Source: Euryarchaeota archaeon UBA39
Lineage (GTDB): Archaea; Thermoplasmatota; Poseidoniia; Poseidoniales; Thalassarchaeaceae
Assembly: GCA_002503045.1 (NCBI GenBank)
Contig: DAQW01000054.1
Span: 1-27,268, forward strand
Direction of reading: 5' to 3'
Length of the DNA stretch: 27,268 nt
In this document: positions 1 to 9,200 of the stretch, in pieces
Numbering within the stretch: the first letter of the stretch is position 1
How the letters are laid out: every line of letters begins with the position of its first letter
Program-made: the position numbers and the translations under genes
Notes under the pieces: model-generated
What the model was told of the DNA's origin: nothing
Seen by the model: the letters and a program-made list of their open reading frames with translations, nothing else
The model's database searches: none

Positions 1-2581
1 ATGGACTTCTGCAAATCAGACCATATGGGGCACTCCTACTGAATTGATGACTACGACTCAATACACAATTTGGGCGAACAATACAGGCGGTTCTGTTTCA
101 GCTATGTTGAATATTACAGTAAATGATGAAGTTCCAACGACCCTATCATATTCCAATCCATACATCCTCCTCACCAATAACACTGCAATGACTCCTCATA
201 ATCCAATAACAACTGGTCCAGGTGTAGTAGTGACATGGAATATTGTTGGAGAACTCCCTGAAGGAATTACGTTTAATTCAACCTCTGGAATTATTTCTGG
301 AACACCAACTGAATTGATGTCTACAACACAATACACCATTTGGGCCAATAATTCAGGAGGTTCAATTTCTACTGTGATTAACATTTCAGTAGTTGATCAA
401 TTACCGTCGTTAACCTATCCTTTGATTTCTCTCTATTTGGTAGTCAATACAATCAATTCAGACATTCCATTCGAACCATCACTCTCTGGTCCCGGCGAGA
501 TTATTTCGTGGGAAATGGCTGGAGCATTACCCTCTGGTATGCAATTCAATTCTTCAACAGGTATTCTTTCTGGTATTCCTACCGAACTTTGGGCTACTGC
601 GAATTATACCGTATGGGCGAACAATACAGGCGGATCAATCGATTTCTCATTCAGTCTTACTGTTGTTGATCAAGTCCCGAATGAAATTGGTTATTCAGAT
701 GTCAATCTAACTTTAACCAATAATACTGCTATGTCTCCAGAACAACCTTTGATTACAGGGCCAGGAACAATTACTTCTTGGGCTATTGATGGTGAATTGC
801 CTAACGGCATTTCATTCAATCAATCAACTGGTGAGATTTCTGGAACCCCAACAGAATTGTGGCCAATCACTCCGTATACGGTATGGGCAAACAATTCCGG
901 AGGATCTGTGTTCGTTGAATTCAATCTTTCAGTGATTGCAATCGAACCGTCAATATCTTACAATTCAAGCGTGTTAACATTTACAGTTGGCGTTCCTATA
1001 ACTCCATTGGAATCATTGAGTACTGGAGGAGTAATTGCTTCTTGGGAAGTGTATCCTGAATTACCAGATGGAATTTCAATTGATTCAGTTACAGGCCATA
1101 TTTCAGGAACTCCTACAACATTACAATCATCACAATCCTACACCATTTGGGCCAACAATACCGGTGGAACAACAACATTTGAACTTTCCATCAGTATTAT
1201 TGACATTCCAGCATCGATTGACATATCTCCAAATTCAATTGTTCTAACGATTGGAGAATCAATGAATCCTGCTCAAATTAGTGCATCTGGCGGTCAAGTA
1301 ATTGAATGGGGTATTCATCCTGAATTACCACAAGGGCTTCTCTTTGATACAACGAACCGATCAATTTCTGGAACCCCATCAGAATTGAGTCCTGAAACCT
1401 TCTACACCATTTGGGCGAATAACTCAGGCGGATCCCAAACTGCATCAATCACAATCACTGTAATTGATATTCCACCCACAATCGATTATATTGATGAACA
1501 TGTATTCTATTCGAATGTCTCTGATGTCTTAATTGAACCAATTGTGGGCGGTGGAGCGATATTGAATTACTCCATTAACACTTCTTTACCCAACGGATTA
1601 TCATTCGATTATTCGAATGGATCAATTGTTGGAATTCCAATTGAGATTTTCACAAGAACACAATTCAATGTCACTGTTTTCAATTCTGGAGGAACAGTTA
1701 CTACAACTCTAAACATAACGATTTTATCAAATATAGGATGTATGGATTCATTGGCCGAAAACTATGACCCAATTGCAATTGAAGATAGTGGATTATGTGT
1801 TTATACTGATACAGATGGAGATGGTGTAGCAGATATCAACGAGATTGAAGGATGTACAAACTTGGACGCTGTTAATTATCAATCAATTGCAACTGATGAT
1901 GACGGAACTTGTATTGCTCGATTATCAGTGGCTTATCCTGATTCTTCAATCGAATTGATTGTTGGACAAAATAATGTTTCAATTTTCCCATCAGTAGTTG
2001 GGCAGACAGTAGAAACGTGGTCAATTGAACCTGCTCTACCGAAACCACTTGAGTTCAGTTATCTCGTTGAGAATGGAATATTGACTATGGGCAAAGGAAC
2101 AATTTCTGGAATCCCTCTTTATTCCCAAGAATTGACAAATTACTCAATAATTGCAATTGATGAAGATACAAATCAGTCGGTTACAATCCAAATTTCTATA
2201 CTAATTCTCAAAGATACAGATGGAGATGGTAAGCCAAATGTAGGCACTGAGAATTGGGATGAAGATTTGGATGATGACGATGATGGATTCTTGGATACAA
2301 TTGAGATTTTATGTGGGTCAGATCATGAAGATCCAAATGAAATACCTGAATTAGATTCTGAAGGCAATTGTGTGCAGGAAGACACAACAACTGAGACAGA
2401 ACCACTGTCTCCTCCAACTACAAGCCTCTACTATTGGTGTATACTTCCATTAGCAATTATTCTAATAGTTATGATCCTGTCTCTTATGTCTAGGCAAAGA
2501 CAAAAAGAAGAAGACATTAACAAATCAGAAAATGACGAATATGGTCAACCACTTGAGTTAGTCACTTCTGATTCCAAGTAG
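1..2581 (+). CDS. Large Ig-like (He_PIG) repeat surface protein, 5' end outside window
   Basis: The reading frame is open from base 2, and the residues before the first internal Met already match the repeat (GTPTEL), so the gene begins upstream. The visible part is about 859 residues. Seen: six complete ~90-residue repeats plus a partial first one, each with a Pro-Gly turn (ELPxGI), an SGTPTEL-like segment and usually YTxWANN[ST]GG. This is the pattern of He_PIG Ig-like domains. Near residue 565 (numbered from the Met at base 44) come two Cys-bounded GCxxxxAxNY units flanking a DTDGDGVAD calcium loop, then a degenerate repeat, a second DTDGDG loop near 724 and an Asp run. A membrane helix lies near 799-818, then RQRQ and an acidic tail. 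Inferred: a cell-surface protein anchored by its C-terminus, perhaps for adhesion or S-layer association. Ligand unknown. Its last 24 bases overlap the convergent gene downstream. Confidence 0.85.
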   Translation, partial: WTSANQTIWGTPTELMTTTQYTIWANNTGGSVSAMLNITVNDEVPTTLSYSNPYILLTNNTAMTPHNPITTGPGVVVTWNIVGELPEGITFNSTSGIISGTPTELMSTTQYTIWANNSGGSISTVINISVVDQLPSLTYPLISLYLVVNTINSDIPFEPSLSGPGEIISWEMAGALPSGMQFNSSTGILSGIPTELWATANYTVWANNTGGSIDFSFSLTVVDQVPNEIGYSDVNLTLTNNTAMSPEQPLITGPGTITSWAIDGELPNGISFNQSTGEISGTPTELWPITPYTVWANNSGGSVFVEFNLSVIAIEPSISYNSSVLTFTVGVPITPLESLSTGGVIASWEVYPELPDGISIDSVTGHISGTPTTLQSSQSYTIWANNTGGTTTFELSISIIDIPASIDISPNSIVLTIGESMNPAQISASGGQVIEWGIHPELPQGLLFDTTNRSISGTPSELSPETFYTIWANNSGGSQTASITITVIDIPPTIDYIDEHVFYSNVSDVLIEPIVGGGAILNYSINTSLPNGLSFDYSNGSIVGIPIEIFTRTQFNVTVFNSGGTVTTTLNITILSNIGCMDSLAENYDPIAIEDSGLCVYTDTDGDGVADINEIEGCTNLDAVNYQSIATDDDGTCIARLSVAYPDSSIELIVGQNNVSIFPSVVGQTVETWSIEPALPKPLEFSYLVENGILTMGKGTISGIPLYSQELTNYSIIAIDEDTNQSVTIQISILILKDTDGDGKPNVGTENWDEDLDDDDDGFLDTIEILCGSDHEDPNEIPELDSEGNCVQEDTTTETEPLSPPTTSLYYWCILPLAIILIVMILSLMSRQRQKEEDINKSENDEYGQPLELVTSDSK
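32..1720 (+). repeat. Tandem ~270-bp He_PIG-type coding repeats
   Basis: The WANN motif recurs at residues 10, 100, 191, 281, 369 and 457 of the frame counted from base 44, a period of 88-91 residues (about 270 bp). A seventh copy has diverged (VFNSGG). Each of the six WANN copies is followed by Thr or Ser, strictly alternating T, S, T, S, T, S. The repeats differ in synonymous positions, so they are old protein-level repeats and not a recent DNA amplification. Exact edges are approximate. Confidence 0.8.
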
Positions 2582-3097
2582 AATTAATGCAACTCCGAAG
2601 AAACCTACTCCATATGCTAGCAATGGTTTGAGTTTTACGTTGTAAGAAATTTCAACATTCACACTTTCCTTTTCTCCACCCAATGAGTTCCCAACCACTG
2701 CACGTAAATCTCCTCCTTCCAATGACCAAGTTAGAGACCCATCAGCATCTGGTCCACCAGCTAAGAACACCATATTTTCAGTATCACATGCAAGGTATCC
2801 ATTGCCACCATCAATACATTCATCGGCATATTTGGCATCCACAATCCCTACCCAAACATCATTGGAACCCCACTCAATGTTTACATCTGCAGCAACCAAA
2901 CCCTGCAAGGCAGCAGGTACAGTAACGCCCTCGTCCACCATTATTGCACTATCACAAACATCAAGGAACGAAATTCCTGAATCACATGCAGGAATATCAG
3001 CACTTATTGGAGGTAAATCCCCACTATATCCAACAATTCCTGTTGGAATAAAAATGAGAATTAGTATGGCTCCATTGACTATCCACTTGAGTTTCAT
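2558..3097 (-). CDS. Small secreted, C-terminally membrane-anchored protein of unknown function
   Basis: I do not recognise this family. The chosen ATG (3097) opens directly into a signal peptide: a basic MKLK, then about 18 hydrophobic residues. The same frame extends to an ATG at 3148, but that would put 17 polar residues before the signal sequence; that longer start has an AGGATG-like site and cannot be excluded. The product is 179 residues from the chosen start. After the signal comes a short domain with four Cys: two close together near the mature N-terminus, and a later pair around an ECIDGGNGYLAC stretch. Then a beta-rich section and a C-terminal helix (LLAYGVGFFGVALILLG) ending in RSD. 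It lies between two large surface-protein genes, divergent from the giant gene and overlapping the 3' end of the first gene by 24 bp. A surface role is inferred from topology and context only. Confidence 0.65.
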   Translation of the reverse strand: MKLKWIVNGAILILIFIPTGIVGYSGDLPPISADIPACDSGISFLDVCDSAIMVDEGVTVPAALQGLVAADVNIEWGSNDVWVGIVDAKYADECIDGGNGYLACDTENMVFLAGGPDADGSLTWSLEGGDLRAVVGNSLGGEKESVNVEISYNVKLKPLLAYGVGFFGVALILLGIRSD

Positions 3098-3197
3098 AAC
3101 CGGTCTAGAATAGTCCCCCCAAATGAACTTGGTCGAAATTTGGGTCATGATACAGTCATCCTTCTGTGATACTCAAGTGCTCAGTAAACCCAATTCG

Positions 3198-3206
3198 TTG
3201 ATATAG
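3198..3206 (+). promoter_or_regulatory. Possible TATA box for the giant surface-protein gene
   Basis: TTGATATAG lies in the short divergent gap. A start site about 25 bases downstream (near 3228) would give a short leader before the ATG at 3246 and would leave the GTG at 3216 outside the transcript. This is weak, position-based support only. Confidence 0.3.
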
Positions 3207-3245
3207 AGGAGGAAGGTGCAAGGTTACTTCCTAGGTGAGCGGAGC

Positions 3246-6200
3246 ATGCAGGAACTACAACAAATAAACGAACGAATGAAGAATATGCGTAGCAGAACAT
3301 CTGCCACGATACTTGTGTTTTTGATGGTAATGAGTACAACATTGGCAATGATGCCTGTTGGCGCTGATTCCTCCTCTACAGGTTCTGGAATGTATGCAAC
3401 TGATGAAGACCGTACCCCCATTCAATCCACTGGACAAGGAGGTTTTCAACAAGGAGGGGCACCAGTTCCAGGTGCGGTAGACCGTTCACTTTTCACTCAC
3501 CCGGCTCTCCGCGATCCGTCATGGACTGATTTGTTTTCAGGTACTGGAAAGATAGCAGATCTTTCCGCAACATCACTTCGTTCTGAAGCCTATGCTTTCC
3601 TACTTGAGGAGACAAATCTAGGTGATCACGACAATGATGGAATTGGCGATTTAGACGATTTGGATGATGACAATGATGGAATCTATGATCTCATTGAGAG
3701 ATTTGATGGTTGTTTTGGAACAGATCCATTGGACCATGATAATGATGGAGTCGTTGATGAGTTTGACAATGATGATGATAATGATGGAATCCTCGAAGGA
3801 CCAATTGATTACACCCAAGGAGCAGATCCTCTCAATGTCAGTACTGATAGATACGTTGTCCCAACAACAATTCATCCATGGACATTGACCCAAGTCGGTT
3901 CAGGATATTTGGTAGATCAGAATCCTTTGGATCGAGATAATGACGGAGTAGATGATGAAGATCCAGATGGTAGTGGCCGCGAGTCATTCGACGAAGATGA
4001 TGATAACGATGGTCGATTAGATCAATTCCTTTGGCCATGTGATTTTGATGGTGACGGCATCCAAGATTACATGGATGATGACGATGATGATGATGGAGTA
4101 GATGATTACTTGGATGTAGACCCATACAACAGTTCCGCTACCCAAACTATGGCATCCGCAGCAGCAGCCAGTTCTTCCGATGATATGATTTATGATGCAG
4201 CAATTTCTTGGAATTTCAATAGTTATGCACCTTATTCTTTCAGTGTAGACTATGTTGCATTGGAAGCACTTTATCACCCTAATAACCCTACTTTTACTAC
4301 TATCTTCGACGGTGACCTTGATGGTGATGGGATTCCAAATTTCCTAGACCCTGATAATGACAACGACGGATTACCAGATTCTGCAGATACCGATGACGAC
4401 AACGACGGCCTTCTTGATATGTGGGATCCTGATGATGATAATGATGGAGTCAAAGACGTTTGTCTTCGAGTTGATACCAATGGTGATGGAGTAATCGATT
4501 ATCCAGGTATTACTGGTGCTTTGGAAACCCTTGGAACAGATTGTGAAATGGATTATGACCAAGATCTTGATGATGACCGTTGGAGAGCAATGGATCAAGA
4601 TTATGATCTAACAATGGATTGGTTCGATGAGGATGTGGGGGGAACTCCAAATCCAGATAATGATCTTGGCCCTCCAGCTGTCGACATTAATGACGATCCT
4701 TGGGATTTGGATAATGATGGTGTTCAGAATGAGAATGATTCTTACATGAATGCAACTCAGACACAAGTCTTCAGTTCAACTGGTTGGAATTGCCCTACAC
4801 CTACTAACAAGAACCCTCAGAACCCTGCTCCTGAATGTATCACTGAGCGCAAATCATTCGTTGGAAATAACGATTGGGATGGCGACGGGATCAGTAATTG
4901 GTATGATGTTGATGATGACAACGATGGATTGCCAGATTTCTTAGACATAGATTGGAACTGTGATCTTGATGACGATAATGATCTTCATTTGATCAACGGT
5001 TCACGTTACAGAGACGACGGTCCGAATGACATTGATTCTGATATTGATGGAGACGGATTAATGAACGACGAGGATTGGGATGACGATAACGATGGAATCA
5101 ACGATTTATACGATCCAGACGATGGAAATTGTGGTGAGTTAGATATTGACAACACTGATGATTTTGCTCAACCGTACTATCCTGTTTCGGATGGTACTTC
5201 CATTACAGGGGATCTTGATGGGCAAGTCTACAGTTCTAACATGTCTGATTTCTGGAATATGAGTCACACTACAAATCCATTCACTCTAGCAAATGGTTTC
5301 GTAATTCCTTACAATGGATACGATGCTACTACGAACCCAGTAACGAATGGTAGAATCCCAGAATTCTACTGGTATTACATTAGTAGATGGAGTCCTTGGA
5401 ATGGAGACAATGCTTGGGATATAGATTCTGATGGAGATTCTCTAATCAATGGTCTTGACGTTGATCAGGATGGTGATGGTTTACCAAATGGATGGGACCA
5501 AGATGAAGGAAATGACGGAATCCTCGATGTTGATGATGTTCGAATGGGAGGTACATTTGACTATGATAGATGTGGATGGAATGCAGTTGGCGGTTATGTC
5601 TGTGGATACGAATATGCATTTAGTTACATGTTACCCTTGGACTCTGGAACAAATTTCCAATACACTAAACCATACAGTATTCGACCTGATAGTACATACA
5701 CAGATGGCCAATATGATGGTGCAAATAGCAATGGTAATTTCGATTGCTTTGAAGCAAGTTGTTGGCACTTTGAATTCAATGGTCAGGTTTCATCAGCAGT
5801 AACTTTTGATGAGATTAATCATAATCGAGACCTGTTTATTACTTGGAGAGGCCTTAGTGCTGGTTTATTCAATTGGAATGCAGACATCAATGGAAACTTC
5901 TTCCCGGATGAATATGCAGACATGTTGAACGATAGCGTAGATCCAGACGACGATTGCGGAGCTCCAAACGCAGGAACTCCAAATCCTCAATGTATGTTCA
6001 ATGATACTGCAGATTTAGACGATGATTTCGATGGCATTTATGACCATTGGGACATGGATGATGATAACGATGGAATTTGGGATTTCTTCGAAGTTGATGT
6101 TGATGATGATTTAGATGATGATGCTAATACTCTTCCTCCAGGCAATTTCTTCACAGGAACAAATTGTTTCGACAACGACGATGACGGGACGGATACTGAC

Positions 6201-9200
6201 CCCGATGAAGACGGCTTCTATCAAGCAGTTTGGGATAAGGGAATACTAGGTCAGGGGTTGTTATTCCCAGAGTACTATGATGTTGACAATGACAATGATG
6301 GGATTGTTGATACTGAAGATCCTGATGACGATAACAATGGTATTCCTGATGTTACTCAAGAGTTAACCTGTTTCGTTGGAGAAGAACAATTCCCATGGGA
6401 CCATGATAACGATGGAACCCCAGATTGGAAAGACACCGATTGGGACATGGATGGAATCTCCAATACAATAGAACTCAGTAATGTAACTCCATGGGTATCA
6501 CCATGGGATCACGACAACGACGGAATTCGTGACGATGTTGATTTGGATGATGACTCAGATGGAATGATGGATAAGGATGAGATTTTACTTTGGCCTCAAA
6601 GATACAACAACCAATCCACTAATCCTTGGGATCATGATGATTTTGGCGGTGGATTAGGAATTGCTAATCCAAGCGACCCATCGACTGGTCCAGATGTAAT
6701 CGATAATGATGATGACAATGATTCTCGAATAGATGCCGATTGGGATCATATTGAGGATTCAGAACTATCGTCTGATTGGGATTCAGATAACGACGGTATT
6801 CTTGATGAGGATGACAAAATACCTACTCGTGTTAATATGAGCATTCCAGAAGTAATGTGGATGGATGGTAAGAAAGCAGCCATTTTCTCTGGTTCAGTTT
6901 CTTGGTTAGATCCAGCGATAAGTCAATTTGTACCTGCTCCAAATCTACCTGTTCAAGTAACAATTGAGTGGGCAAATAATGGTACCATGGCTCTCGAAAC
7001 AATCGATGTATTATCTACCCAGTTTGGTGGATTTACAGTTGGCCAATTCTTGTTACCAGAAGATTTGGACGTTGGACCAAATACGACATACAACGTGTAT
7101 GCTGAGGTTACTGAGATGTTTATTCATGATGGTAGCCAATCAGATCTTTATCCTCTAGAAATTAGAGCCAACACATCATTCGATTTCGTAGCCCCTGAAT
7201 ATCTAAGAAGTGGAGAAAACCCACTTTATCTTGACTTCAAGACCCATTATTCAGCAGATTGGGATCGAGGAATTTTCGATAACAGAATCAAGTATGCACC
7301 AGTTGCATTCAATGTTAGTGGCGGGCCCTTTGGTAATCGTCAGAACCCTTCTTCATTCGATGGAGCTGGACAAGGATTCCGTGCAGATGAAGGAGGATAT
7401 GTTTCTCTAACATTCGTTCAATCTTCAGGCGCTCAAGGAGAATGGAAGCAGGTACGATACAATGCATCTATGGATAATGGCCCAGGTACGATTCCTGGTG
7501 GATATGAAGAAATTATTTGGAACGCATTCTTGAATGATCATGATGTTCTTGGGACATACACGTATTCCAATACCACATTACCTAAGGGTAATTACGAATT
7601 TTCTGGAAGAGTGGATATGAGCTATGCAGGGACAAATGAATGGCCATTCCCATGGTTAGAAGGAGATGAAACTGATACATTCATCATCAAATCCATGGAA
7701 CGGATGTACATCGGTTCTCAGATCATAGTACCTTCTCACAATCCAGTCTTCTTCTGGGATGCTCAGCAGTTTACTGGGGCAAGTTTCGGAGCGTGGAGAC
7801 CAATGTTCAGTCAAGACGGCTTAATTAATGCCGGATTTGATACTGATTCCTCAGGAACCATCGAACAGAATGAATTCGATGTTGTTGCGAGTGGTAGGCA
7901 ATATGCTGTTCTTTGGAATGACAATCTTGCTGACTTACCCCTTGGAGATGCAAATGAAGGAATAGATTCCCCATTGCGTGATTATGTAAGTACAAACAGT
8001 ACACATTGGTTCATTGCAATGTTGAATGGAGCAGATTCTAATGCACCACCTTGTGGACCAGTCAATCCTTTAGATCCAGAAAGTCCAGTGCGATGTGAAA
8101 TAGTCCCAGAGATGAATACAGGTGAAAGATTTGAGACTATTGGAGATGTAAAGAATAGAACATTATCTCCTTGGACTGAAGCTAGCATGGTTCTACAAGT
8201 TGATTTAGATCAAGACGGAATCTTCGCTGGAACTCGAGAGAATACCAATGCAAAGGTCCCAACTTTGGCTGGTGGTCTGGCGATGGTCAATTTCTCTTGG
8301 GATTGGTATGAAACCTACGAGGCACTTACTTACGGAGTAAGAATGAACTTCGTAGACTCCAACTTCTTCTTTACTGGAAATCAGACATTCACACTATCTC
8401 CTACGGGAGCTTATGTCAACGTCAGTGTTGTTGGAACAACGGATTTCAAATTGAATTCAGTACCAACTCTATACAGGGGAATGAATACAACATTGGAGGC
8501 TAAATTGATAGATAACGCCAACCAAGCAGTTCCATTCCAACCAGTGAATTGGACTTGGTCTGCCAATGGAACTTCTGGCCTGTCTCAAACCAACCAACAA
8601 GGTATTTTCAAGATCGATTTGAATATCAGTAAATCTCATGATCTTGGTAATTTCACAATGTCTTTTGGTTTCCCAGGTACAAGTCGTTTGAAGAGTTCAT
8701 CAGTTTCCCAGAATCTTTGGGTTGTTAGTCGGACATTCATCAATATCGAGTCCACAACTAGTGGCGAAAGGTCAAGTGGTGACGTCTGGTCTGTCTCTGC
8801 CCAAGTTACAGATGATAATCGCACTCCATCTATTCGGGATTTAGGTCAAGCATTAGATGGACAAGGAGAAAATGGAGGTAAGGTATTATTGATCTTTGAA
8901 GGCACTGATTTCGAAAATCGTCAACATCGTCAAATCATGTCTACTCTCTATCCGAATGCAGGTTCTGTGTATCATGAAATGTTACTAGATCCGCAGTTGC
9001 TTCAAGACGATCCTCAATCATTCTTACCTGATGGTTTTGGTCCTGTGAATGTTATTCTAAGATTTGAAGAGAATTTACCTCACGAAGGTTGCATTGCTCT
9101 TGAAGAGTATATGTTGGGAATGCAAGGTGCCTGGGATCCATGTACCTCTGTTCCAAACAATGAACACTATCGTAGAGAGATGCAGTACAATGTAGACGGA

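Noticed and set aside
3216..3245. GTG at 3216 as the start of the giant protein.
   Set aside because: GGAGG is only 3 bases upstream, and the ATG at 3246 has a better-spaced AGGTGA and leads sooner into the signal peptide; kept as an alternative only.
3651..4598. Several open frames antisense to the Asp-rich repeats of the giant gene, rich in His or Ile.
   Set aside because: They are direct products of the repeated GATGATGAT codons read on the other strand; no start signals or domains.
3615..6830. Regular GATGATAATGATGG-like repeats that might suggest a repeat array.
   Set aside because: Spacing and sequence vary with the protein code and there are no constant repeats with unique spacers, so this is not CRISPR.
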